Origin: Mucilaginibacter sp. KACC 22063
GTDB taxonomy: Bacteria; Bacteroidota; Bacteroidia; Sphingobacteriales; Sphingobacteriaceae
Length of the DNA stretch: 64,000 nt
Assembly (NCBI RefSeq): GCF_028736115.1
Contig: NZ_CP117877.1
Location: forward strand, 2,170,001-2,234,000
Direction: 5' to 3'
The notes under the pieces were generated by a model. It did no database searches. It was given only the letters and a program-made list of their open reading frames with translations, and was not told the DNA's origin. Shown here in pieces: positions 17,266 to 25,929 of this stretch (position 1 is the first letter of the stretch; each line of letters starts with the position of its first letter). The translations under genes were made by a program, and so were the position numbers.

Positions 17266-18156
17266 ATGGAGTCTATAAACAAAATTGCAGATGGTGTTAG
17301 TACATCACCGCTTGCAAATCTTGATGAATGGGAGCAAGATATCTTAAAAAGATATCCGGATCCCGCACAAATTAATGAGGACAAAAAAGCTGAGGAGTTC
17401 AGAAACTATCAGGAGACAGAGAAAGACGGTGTCCGGGAATTTTATCGTCTCAATCACCTGTATCAAACCTATGATTTTGTGGTTGAACACAAAGCTGATT
17501 TCCTGAAATTTGATCGCAGGGAAATGCCGATCTGGGACGCATTTGATTTTCTTAATCAGTTAGTTGACGATTCTGACCCGGATACGGACCTGGACCAGAT
17601 GCAGCATCTTTTGCAAACATCTGAAGCCATACGTAACGACGGCCATCCCGACTGGATGGTACTGGTAGGATTGATCCACGACATGGGAAAAGTGTTGTGC
17701 CTTTTCGGCGAACCGCAGTGGGCTGTAGTAGGGGATACTTTCCCCGTGGGTTGCGCATTCTCTGATAAAATCGTATACTCGGAGTTTTTTAAGGAGAATC
17801 CTGATTTTAATGACGAACGATACAATACTAAATACGGTGTCTACAAGCCGAATTGCGGGCTGGATAATGTACATATGTCATGGGGGCATGATGAGTATGT
17901 TTACCATATGATGAAAAACTACATTCCGGAGCCAGGCTTATACATGCTTCGCTATCATTCCTTCTATTCGCAACATCGCGAGCATGCGTACAATCATTTA
18001 ATGAATGATCATGATCAGGAGATGTTCAAATGGGTTAATCTGTTCAATCCATATGATTTGTATTCAAAAAATCCAAATCAAAAAAGCTGGGAAGAACTAA
18101 AGCCGTATTATGAAGATCTGGTTGCGAAATACCTGCCTGCAACCCTTAAGTTTTAA
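17266..18156 (+). CDS. myo-inositol oxygenase (MIOX)
   Basis: Cytoplasmic di-iron enzyme that converts myo-inositol and O2 to D-glucuronate. The 296-residue length matches eukaryotic MIOX. All six iron ligands expected from the mouse structure are visible: His in MQHLLQTSEA, His-Asp in LIHDMGKVL, His in SWGHDEYVY, His in LRYHSFYSQH and Asp in FNPYDLYSK. The highly conserved GEPQWAVVGDTFPVGC stretch is also present. MIOX is much rarer in bacteria than the inositol dehydrogenase route. It is the first gene of unit 2, followed 44 bp later by SusC, which ties inositol breakdown to an imported glycan. No uronate isomerase or other glucuronate gene lies in the window. Confidence 0.95.
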   Translation: MESINKIADGVSTSPLANLDEWEQDILKRYPDPAQINEDKKAEEFRNYQETEKDGVREFYRLNHLYQTYDFVVEHKADFLKFDRREMPIWDAFDFLNQLVDDSDPDTDLDQMQHLLQTSEAIRNDGHPDWMVLVGLIHDMGKVLCLFGEPQWAVVGDTFPVGCAFSDKIVYSEFFKENPDFNDERYNTKYGVYKPNCGLDNVHMSWGHDEYVYHMMKNYIPEPGLYMLRYHSFYSQHREHAYNHLMNDHDQEMFKWVNLFNPYDLYSKNPNQKSWEELKPYYEDLVAKYLPATLKF

Positions 18157-18200
18157 AAACCATTAACCTAATATATATGAACTAAAATTTACACCCAATT

Positions 18201-21200
18201 ATGAGATTTAACCTAAAACATGGCGGAGGCTTGTTCAAGTCCTCGGTAGCCTTAGTATTATCATTTATTTTTATTTTTCAAACTGCCTTTGCCCAACCAG
18301 GCACCCGTATTACCGGCGTAGTGTCTGATTCTAAAGGCGCAACTATTCCCGGAGCAACGGTAAAAGTTAAAGGTACTACAAGAGCGGTTTCAACCACCGC
18401 AAATGGTACTTTCAGCATCCAGGCTACTTCTGGCGAGGTGCTGGTAATTACTTCTATTGGCTACACTGCTAAAGAAGTTACTGTTACCGGAGAAAAGGAT
18501 TACAAAATTCAACTTGCCGATGCCAATACTTCTTTAAAAGAGATTGTGGTAGTAGGTTACGGTACTGCTACGCGCAAAACGCTGTCAAGTTCTATTAGTA
18601 CTGTTAAGGCAGAAAGCCTTAACCAGGGTGCTATTGCAGACGTTGGCCAGCTTTTGCAAGGTAAGGTACCGGGCTTAAATATTACTGCCAGCGGCGATCC
18701 AAATAAGCCTGCGGCAGTTATTCTGCGTGGTGCTTCTACAGTTAACAGCCCGGGTGGTCCGTTCTACGTAATTGACGGTATCCCTGGTGGAGATATTGCT
18801 GCTGTTGCCCCGGCTGACATTGTTTCTGTAGATGTATTAAAGGATGCCGCAGCAACTGCTATTTATGGTAACCGTGCAGCCAGCGGTGTGATTATGGTTA
18901 CTACTAAACGTGGTAAAAAAGGCCAGTCGCAAGTGGCCTACAGCGGTTACGCCGGTATCGAAAAAGTGAGCAATACGCTTGATCTGATGAACGCTGACCA
19001 ATTGCGTGCTTACGCTAAAGCGAACGGTACATCTATTGCAGGTGCGAATGACGGGGGTACGGATGTGGACTGGATGAAAGCGATTGAGCGCAGCACAGCT
19101 TACTCTCAGAATCATAACCTGTCACTATCTGGCGGCGGCGAGCATGGTACCTATTCTGGTAGCTTAAACTACTTCAAAAAACAAGGTATCCTTGACGCCA
19201 GCTCACTTGAGCGCGTGATCGGGCGCTTGAATATTGATCAATACACCTGGAACGATAAACTGAGATTTAACATCAACGTTTCAAATTCGGTAAGTAACAG
19301 TAACAACACGCCATTACAGAACATTGTATTATTACAGGCTGCCAAGCGCCTGCCAATGTCGCCTATTACTAATGCGGACGGCAGTTACTTTGAAAACCTT
19401 GCCATACCTGGTTACTATAATCCTGTAGCCATGATCAATAATGCGCAGGACAATACTAAATACAATGTATTGATGGGTAGCTTCGTGACTGAGTTGAAAC
19501 TGCCTTTTGGTTTAAAATACAATGTGAACCTTTCTTACCAGAAAACATCATCAATGCATGGAGAGTTTTACAGCAGTTACTTTAACAGATACCCAACAGC
19601 TGGCTTTTACAACAATCCTGACCCAGGGTTAGGTATTTCACATGTCCTGATCGGTGACTTATTCGGTAAAAACGGATCTGCATTGCGCAGCGATTATTCC
19701 AATACATTTAAGACTGTAGAAACTTTCTTTACCTGGGATAAGCAGTTAGGCGACCATAACATCAATGCGGTATTAGGTTATTCTTACCAGGATAACATAG
19801 TAGGTGAGGGCTTCCAGGCTTCGAGCACCAACTTCCCCGCAGATAACATTGGTTTCCAAAACCTGTCCGCGGGTACGCCTTATGCTATTCCTACCTATCG
19901 TATTAATCTGGGTAGCAGCTTAACTTACGGCCGTATACTGATGATTTCAGACTTCTTTAGGTTAAACTACAACTACAAACAAAAATACCTGTTACAGGCC
20001 TCTATCAGAAGAGACGGTAGTTCTGCATTCGGTGCAAACAACCGTTGGGGATACTTCCCTTCTGTAGGTGCTTCATGGCGTATTATTGAAGAAGGCTTCA
20101 TGAAAAATCAAAGCCTGTTCGACGATCTGAAATTACGTTTGAGCTATGGTGTAACCGGTAATTCATCAGGTATCGGCGCTTACAATGCTCAACTGCTTTA
20201 TGTGAGCAATGGCACATTTTATTACAACGGTGCCCAGGTTGGCGCTTACAGCCCGATACAAGGTGCTAACCCGGATTTAAAATGGGAACGTACTTCAACC
20301 AAAAACCTTGGGGTTGACTTCTCTATCCTTAAGGGTAAATTGTCTGGTAGTGTTGACGTTTATGATAAGAATACTTCAGATATGTTGTTCCGCTTTAACG
20401 TCTCTCCGGCATTGGTACCTGGTGGTTCTATTTGGACAAACGCTGGTAGCATCAATAACAAGGGTGTCGAAGTTGCTTTAAATGCTTCTCCGGTAAAAGG
20501 AAAAGACTTCAGTTGGTCAACCATGGTTACCATGGCGATGAACAAAAATAAGATCACCAGCCTGCAAAGCCCTTACGGCAGCACAGATTCAGTTCGATAC
20601 AGCTCGCCGGAAGGCCCTGGCCAATCGGGATCAACCATACAGTTGTTAAAAACAGGATATCCTGTAGGTCAGTTTTTTACTTATAAATATGCAGGTAAAG
20701 ATGCCAACGGTAAGTCTTTATTCTACCGGAAGGATGGTAGCACTACCACTTCACCGGCTCAAGGTGTTGATTACTTCTACACAGGAAGTGCACAACCAAA
20801 AGTAATTCTTGGCTGGGCTAACACCTTCAAATACAAAAAATTTGATCTGAATGTGTTCCTGAGAGGTACATTTGGCAACAAGATTTATAATGCTACCCGC
20901 GCAGATTTATCTTATACCGCCAATGCAACACAGAATAACATCCTGAACAGTGCATCTGGCGATAAGATATCAGATACATTCAATTCATACTATTCTGACC
21001 GCTACCTTGAAAATGGTTCTTATGTACGCTTAGATAATGCTACATTGGGATATACATTTGATAAAGTGATCAAAAATGTGAGTTCAGTTAGATTATATGT
21101 TACTGGAAACAACATTTTCACGATCACTCAATACAAGGGTATAGACCCTGAAGTTAACCAGGGTGGTATAGCACCGGGTGTAGATTATAACAACTTTTAT

Positions 21201-21245
21201 CCTAAAACCCGCACCTTCTTGCTGGGCATAAACGTAACACTCTAA
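18201..21245 (+). CDS. SusC/RagA-type TonB-linked outer-membrane transporter (unit 2)
   Basis: TonB-dependent importer of a glycan fragment, 1014 residues. Signal peptide about 1-32 (ends TAFAQPG), then the carboxypeptidase-regulatory-like domain (TRITGVVSDSKGATIPGATV, about 33-115), the TonB box-like KEIVVVGYGTATRK, plug and barrel. It differs clearly from the first SusC in sequence, so the two units import different ligands. It starts 44 bp after the MIOX stop and is paired with the SusD that begins 20 bp after its own stop. Confidence 0.95.
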   Translation: MRFNLKHGGGLFKSSVALVLSFIFIFQTAFAQPGTRITGVVSDSKGATIPGATVKVKGTTRAVSTTANGTFSIQATSGEVLVITSIGYTAKEVTVTGEKDYKIQLADANTSLKEIVVVGYGTATRKTLSSSISTVKAESLNQGAIADVGQLLQGKVPGLNITASGDPNKPAAVILRGASTVNSPGGPFYVIDGIPGGDIAAVAPADIVSVDVLKDAAATAIYGNRAASGVIMVTTKRGKKGQSQVAYSGYAGIEKVSNTLDLMNADQLRAYAKANGTSIAGANDGGTDVDWMKAIERSTAYSQNHNLSLSGGGEHGTYSGSLNYFKKQGILDASSLERVIGRLNIDQYTWNDKLRFNINVSNSVSNSNNTPLQNIVLLQAAKRLPMSPITNADGSYFENLAIPGYYNPVAMINNAQDNTKYNVLMGSFVTELKLPFGLKYNVNLSYQKTSSMHGEFYSSYFNRYPTAGFYNNPDPGLGISHVLIGDLFGKNGSALRSDYSNTFKTVETFFTWDKQLGDHNINAVLGYSYQDNIVGEGFQASSTNFPADNIGFQNLSAGTPYAIPTYRINLGSSLTYGRILMISDFFRLNYNYKQKYLLQASIRRDGSSAFGANNRWGYFPSVGASWRIIEEGFMKNQSLFDDLKLRLSYGVTGNSSGIGAYNAQLLYVSNGTFYYNGAQVGAYSPIQGANPDLKWERTSTKNLGVDFSILKGKLSGSVDVYDKNTSDMLFRFNVSPALVPGGSIWTNAGSINNKGVEVALNASPVKGKDFSWSTMVTMAMNKNKITSLQSPYGSTDSVRYSSPEGPGQSGSTIQLLKTGYPVGQFFTYKYAGKDANGKSLFYRKDGSTTTSPAQGVDYFYTGSAQPKVILGWANTFKYKKFDLNVFLRGTFGNKIYNATRADLSYTANATQNNILNSASGDKISDTFNSYYSDRYLENGSYVRLDNATLGYTFDKVIKNVSSVRLYVTGNNIFTITQYKGIDPEVNQGGIAPGVDYNNFYPKTRTFLLGINVTL

Positions 21246-21265
21246 TTAATAACGACGAGAAGGAT

Positions 21266-22942
21266 ATGAAAAAGATATTTTTTGGAATTGTTAGCTTGCT
21301 GTCAGCAGTTACAATTTTTACATCGTGTCATAAACTGGATGTTCCTGTAAATACGGAACTAACACCGGATGTTTTTCCGAAAACAGAATCACAGATCGTA
21401 GCAGCATCTGGCCCGGTTTATATTGCATTACGAAGCGATTTTGCAGGCAGTTACTGGTTCTCGCAAAGCTTAACTACAGATGAAGCTGTTCTGGCAGCAT
21501 TCGGCGGAAACTGGTTAGACGGTAACCGTTACCTGGAACTGCATCGCCATACCTGGACAAAGGATAATGCAGGTGTAAGTGCATTATGGTATTACGCATC
21601 TAACCTGATTGGCGTAGTTAATCAAACCGTGGCTGTATTAAAAGACCTGCCAGCAAGTCCGGCAAAAACGACTACAATTGCAGAAATAAAGACTGTACGT
21701 GCGCTTGCCTACTACATTATGCTGGATAACTTCGGTAACGTGCCGCTGGATACGCTATATGGTGATAAAGGCCTGAAACCGACTACGCCACGTGCCAAAG
21801 TATTTGAATTTGTAGAAAAAGAGTTAAAAACAAACCTTCCTAATCTGAGTACCACTACCGGTATGACAACTTACGGAAGGCCGACGCAATATTTTGCCTA
21901 TTCATTACTGGCTAAATTGTACCTGAATGCGCAAGTTTATACCGGTACACCACGTTATAACGATTGTATCGCTGCCTGCGACCAGGTAATTAATTCTGGT
22001 CTGTATGGTATAGAAGCTCCTGCAAATTATATGCAAATGTTTTCTCCAACAAACGGGCCTGGCCAAAAGGAGTTCATCTTCGCAATTCCTTATGACGCCT
22101 CTACCAACGGCGGTAACATGATTTATGCGCGTTACGATCTGAACCGTAACCTGGGGATCAGGTACCTGTATTCAGGTTCTACGCCGGGTGGTTTCACCGA
22201 TCCGATCATGAACCAAAGTAAGGGTAACGGTTTGGCGAACAACATGCCAAGCGGACCAAGGATGACAACTGCCCAGTTCTACGCGAACTTTAATGACCCT
22301 AATGATGTTCGTAACAAGCAATGGTTAACCGGGCCGCAATACTGGCAGGATGGTACACCTATTATGGTTGCAACAACCAAGTCAGGTTACGACCAGTTTT
22401 ACAAAGGCAGTGATGGTGGCAGTACCTATGTTTATCCATTGGTGATTACACCTTTGGTTGATAATGGCTCAAGACTTGGCGCTACTGCGTTTGATTTGGG
22501 TAACGATGAAATTGCATGGAACACCGGTATCCGTAACATTAAATATTTACCAGATTATACCAATACCATTAACAGAAATCAGAGTAATGATGTTCCGGTT
22601 ATCCGCTATTCAGATATTTTGCTGATGAAAGCTGAAGCCATTTTACGCGGTGGTACACCAACACTTGGTGCTACAGCACTATCATTGGTTAACACTTTGA
22701 GAGCTAATCGTACTACTTCTGCTGCATTAACTGCTGTTACTTTAGACGACATTTATGCAGAGCGTTGCCGCGAACTTTCATGGGAAACCTGGCACCGTAA
22801 TGATATGATCCGTTTTGGAAAATATGAAGGTACCTGGGGATTAGGTAAAAACAACAGCGACACATACCGCAGGTTGTTCCCAATCCCTACTTCTGCATTC
22901 CAGACCAATAATACGCTTACGCAAAATCCGGGTTACAATTAA
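21266..22942 (+). CDS. SusD/RagB-type glycan-binding surface lipoprotein (unit 2)
   Basis: Glycan-binding lipoprotein partner of the SusC just upstream; 558 residues. The signal peptide ends in the lipobox IFTSC (Cys about residue 21). Family signs are the VIRYSDILLMKAEAILRGG helix, the ERCRELSWETWHRNDMIRFG segment and the C-terminal TQNPGYN. A strong terminator follows, so the four genes after it may be expressed at a lower level or from their own promoter. Confidence 0.95.
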   Translation: MKKIFFGIVSLLSAVTIFTSCHKLDVPVNTELTPDVFPKTESQIVAASGPVYIALRSDFAGSYWFSQSLTTDEAVLAAFGGNWLDGNRYLELHRHTWTKDNAGVSALWYYASNLIGVVNQTVAVLKDLPASPAKTTTIAEIKTVRALAYYIMLDNFGNVPLDTLYGDKGLKPTTPRAKVFEFVEKELKTNLPNLSTTTGMTTYGRPTQYFAYSLLAKLYLNAQVYTGTPRYNDCIAACDQVINSGLYGIEAPANYMQMFSPTNGPGQKEFIFAIPYDASTNGGNMIYARYDLNRNLGIRYLYSGSTPGGFTDPIMNQSKGNGLANNMPSGPRMTTAQFYANFNDPNDVRNKQWLTGPQYWQDGTPIMVATTKSGYDQFYKGSDGGSTYVYPLVITPLVDNGSRLGATAFDLGNDEIAWNTGIRNIKYLPDYTNTINRNQSNDVPVIRYSDILLMKAEAILRGGTPTLGATALSLVNTLRANRTTSAALTAVTLDDIYAERCRELSWETWHRNDMIRFGKYEGTWGLGKNNSDTYRRLFPIPTSAFQTNNTLTQNPGYN

Positions 22943-22960
22943 TCCGGCAAAAACTTTATC

Positions 22961-22995
22961 AAAACCTTCGGTGCTATGCACCGGAGGTTTTTTTA
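22961..22995 (+). terminator. Rho-independent terminator after SusCD unit 2
   Basis: Stem ACCTTCGGTGC / GCACCGGAGGT (11 bp, one T-G pair) with a TAT loop, flanked by AAA upstream and seven T residues downstream. It starts 19 bp after the SusD stop. This repeats the layout of unit 1, where a hairpin also follows SusD. Confidence 0.88.
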
Positions 22996-23051
22996 TAGCT
23001 TAACTGTAGCAAACACTATCTTCAATTTAAATTTATTCGTTAGAAACAACT

Positions 23052-24257
23052 ATGGCAGAAGGCGCAGCCGTTATACAGTCAGCAGTAAAGCAACCGAGAT
23101 TGATCTCGCTTGATGCGCTCCGCGGTTTCGATATGTTTTGGATCGTGAGCGGTGAGGAGATATTTCATGGTTTTGCAGATGTGGTGAAACAAAAATACGG
23201 CCTTGTTCAAAATACCATTGATTGGCAGATTGCAACCAACGGCCGTTTATCTCTCCTTGAACGTATCGCAGTAGGCATCAGCAACCAGTTGCATCACTCG
23301 GTGTGGAACGGGTTTACCTTTTACGATCTTATTTTCCCGCTTTTCATTTTTATTGCAGGCGTATCCATGCCTTTTTCCTATAAAAACATTACCGACCCGG
23401 CGGTTAAACGCCGCAGGTATATGCAACTGATCAAGCGCACAGTACTTCTCATTATTTTAGGCATGGTGGTTAACGGCGCGTTAAAGTTTCAGGGCTATGA
23501 GCATACTCGCTTTGCAAGTGTGCTTGGCCGTATTGCACTCAGTTGTTTTTTTGCCGCGCTGATCTATCTTAACTGCAAATTAGAGTGGCGGATCGTTTGG
23601 TTTGCCGTAATATTGATCGGCTATTGGCTGCTGCTAACCTTAGTCCCCGTACCGGGCCATGGTGCAGGTGTGCTGACGAAAGAAGGAAGTTTATGCTCTT
23701 ATATCGACCAGCATTTTTTACCTGGTAAGTTACACCGTACAATATACGATCCTGAAGGGCTGTTATCTACTGTTCCTGCAATTGCCACTGCCTTGTTAGG
23801 GGTATTTACCGGAACATTTTTACTGCCCGGAACAAAGAACATAACTGCTGTGAAAAAGATGCTGATGATGTTTGGTGCCGGTATTATGCTGATTTTGGCC
23901 GGGCTGGCGTGGAATGTTATTTTCCCAATCAATAAAACCTTGTGGACCAGCTCTTTTACCCTGTACGCTGGGGGATGGAGCCTGTTGCTGTTTGCATGTT
24001 TCTACGGTATCATTGATGTTGCAGGGATCCAGAAATGGTGCCGCCCTTTTGTGTGGATCGGTACAAATTCTATTTTGATCTATCTGGCTGCACATGGTGC
24101 TGTAAACTTCTTATCCACATCGCAATTTGTCTTCGGAGGATTAGTAAGCATGGCACCGCCGATTTGGGAACGTGCGCTATTATGGATAGGTGTTTTAATA
24201 ATCCAATTAATCTTACTCCGATTTTTATACCTTAGAAAACTATTCCTGAAATTATAA
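23052..24257 (+). CDS. HGSNAT/NagX-like membrane acyltransferase
   Basis: Polytopic inner-membrane protein (401 residues, about ten hydrophobic segments) of the heparan-alpha-glucosaminide N-acetyltransferase-like group. The N-terminal LISLDALRGFDMFW motif and the FYDLIFPLFIFIAGVSMPF segment are characteristic. In human lysosomes HGSNAT moves acetyl from cytosolic acetyl-CoA onto terminal alpha-glucosamine so that the GH89 enzyme NAGLU can remove it. A GH89 gene lies two genes downstream, so the same two-step logic in the periplasm is plausible. Related bacterial proteins (NagX) are often only linked to N-acetylglucosamine loci with no proven activity, so the substrate here is inference. Confidence 0.85.
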   Translation: MAEGAAVIQSAVKQPRLISLDALRGFDMFWIVSGEEIFHGFADVVKQKYGLVQNTIDWQIATNGRLSLLERIAVGISNQLHHSVWNGFTFYDLIFPLFIFIAGVSMPFSYKNITDPAVKRRRYMQLIKRTVLLIILGMVVNGALKFQGYEHTRFASVLGRIALSCFFAALIYLNCKLEWRIVWFAVILIGYWLLLTLVPVPGHGAGVLTKEGSLCSYIDQHFLPGKLHRTIYDPEGLLSTVPAIATALLGVFTGTFLLPGTKNITAVKKMLMMFGAGIMLILAGLAWNVIFPINKTLWTSSFTLYAGGWSLLLFACFYGIIDVAGIQKWCRPFVWIGTNSILIYLAAHGAVNFLSTSQFVFGGLVSMAPPIWERALLWIGVLIIQLILLRFLYLRKLFLKL

Positions 24258-24289
24258 AAGGTTATAATTTTACTGGTTTAAACCTATAC

Positions 24290-25918
24290 ATGAGCAAATT
24301 ACAAACCGCTGATATTATTGTCTTCTTTGTTTATTTTGTAATTGTAGCTACTTACGGCTACTACATCTATTATAAAAGGAGAGCAAAAGAACTGGATGCA
24401 CAGGAATATTTCCTGGCAGAAGGTTCATTAACATGGTGGGCCATCGGTGCTTCGCTGATCGCTTCTAACATTTCTGCGGAACATTTTATTGGAATGTCGG
24501 GTTCGGGCTTTGCGCTGGGTCTAGCTATATCTTCCTACGAATGGATGTCAGCCGCAGCGCTGATCATTGTGGCCGTATTTATCATACCTGTTTATCTCAA
24601 GAACAGGATATTTACCATGCCACAGTTCCTATCGCGAAGATATAACGACCAGGTAAGCACCATTATGGCGATATTCTGGCTGTTGGTTTACGTTTTCGTT
24701 AACCTAACTTCTATCCTGTATTTAGGGGCGCTCGCGATATCTTCCATTTCATCCATTAGCTTTGAGTGGTGTATCATTGGTTTATGTGTGTTCTCTACTA
24801 TTGTTACCCTTGCAGGGATGAAGGTGATCGGTTACACAGATGTAATCCAGGTGCTGGTATTAATTATCGGCGGTTTAGTAACTACTTATCTTTCACTGTA
24901 CCTGTTAGCACAAAATTATGGCTACGGCAACAATATCATCAAAGCACTTGGTGTTTTAAGAAAGGAAGCGCCTGAACACTTCCACATGATCTTTAAGCCT
25001 ACCGATAAATACTATAAAGACTTGCCGGGGATATCCGTTCTAATAGGGGGGATGTTGGTAAATAACCTGGCCTATTGGGGATGCAACCAGTACATTGTAC
25101 AAAGGGCGCTTGGGGCTGACCTGCCAACCGCACGTAAGGGGATATTATTTGCCGCGTTTTTAAAACTGCTGGTGCCGGTTATCGCTGTGCTTCCGGGTAT
25201 CGTAATGTACGTGCTTCACAGCAAAGGTCTATTTGCTGCGGAGATGACCGAAGGCGGAGTTGTAAAACCCGATCATGCTTATCCTACGCTGATGAACCTT
25301 TTGCCTACTGGTTTAAAAGGTGTTGCATTTGCCGCGCTTACTGCGGCTATTGTTGCTTCATTAGCGGGTAAAGCCAACAGTATTTCAACCATATTCTCGC
25401 TTGATATTTACCGGAAGTATATCAACAAAAATCAAAGCGAGAAGAAACTGGTATTTACCGGTCGTATTGCCGTGGTGGTTGCCATGATTATCGGCGGTTT
25501 GGTAGCACCGGCATTGCGCTCGCTTGACCAGGCTTATCAGTTTATACAAGAATATGTTGGCTTTATCGCACCGGGTGTATTAGCTATCTTCCTGTTAGGC
25601 TTTTACTGGAAACGTACCACTGCAGCCGCTGCCATGACCGGTGCGCTGTTCACTATCCCATTTTCTACATTGCTTAAATTCCTTCCGCAATGGAGTAAAG
25701 GCGCTTTCCCCGATTATCCTTTCCTTGATAGGATGATGATCGATTTTGTAGTGATCGTGGTATTAATGGTCATCATTAGTTTAGCCGGAAGCAAGAAACC
25801 AGATGCTGAACATCAGATAGAGGTAGATCCATCCATGTTCCGCGTTAGCCGCAGCTTCGCTGTAGGCGCCATCATCATTACCGGAGTACTCACTGCTTTA
25901 TATACTGCCTTTTGGTAA
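24290..25918 (+). CDS. Sodium/solute symporter (SSS/SGLT family)
   Basis: Inner-membrane sodium-coupled transporter of 542 residues with about 14 hydrophobic segments. It opens with a short N-terminal helix, then EYFLAEGSLTWWAIGASLIASNISAEHF is split by the family as the TM1 unwound sodium site (ASNISAEHFIGMSG), with GRIAVVVAMIIGGLVAP further on. Relatives carry glucose, galactose, myo-inositol or sialic acid. In this locus the likely cargo is N-acetylglucosamine released by GH89 or free inositol destined for MIOX; the sequence alone does not decide. It starts 32 bp after the acyltransferase, and its stop lies 11 bp before the GH89 start. Confidence 0.9.
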   Translation: MSKLQTADIIVFFVYFVIVATYGYYIYYKRRAKELDAQEYFLAEGSLTWWAIGASLIASNISAEHFIGMSGSGFALGLAISSYEWMSAAALIIVAVFIIPVYLKNRIFTMPQFLSRRYNDQVSTIMAIFWLLVYVFVNLTSILYLGALAISSISSISFEWCIIGLCVFSTIVTLAGMKVIGYTDVIQVLVLIIGGLVTTYLSLYLLAQNYGYGNNIIKALGVLRKEAPEHFHMIFKPTDKYYKDLPGISVLIGGMLVNNLAYWGCNQYIVQRALGADLPTARKGILFAAFLKLLVPVIAVLPGIVMYVLHSKGLFAAEMTEGGVVKPDHAYPTLMNLLPTGLKGVAFAALTAAIVASLAGKANSISTIFSLDIYRKYINKNQSEKKLVFTGRIAVVVAMIIGGLVAPALRSLDQAYQFIQEYVGFIAPGVLAIFLLGFYWKRTTAAAAMTGALFTIPFSTLLKFLPQWSKGAFPDYPFLDRMMIDFVVIVVLMVIISLAGSKKPDAEHQIEVDPSMFRVSRSFAVGAIIITGVLTALYTAFW

Positions 25919-25929
25919 AAAACAAAGAT

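Noticed and set aside
24249-24270. AT-only hairpin overlapping the end of the acyltransferase gene
   Set aside because: Nine A-T pairs with a 4-base loop and no clear T-tract inside a tightly spaced operon; too weak to call a terminator.
25912-25929. TTG start for GH89 that overlaps the symporter stop
   Set aside because: The ATG at 25930 gives a normal signal peptide without the charged MVKNKD extension.
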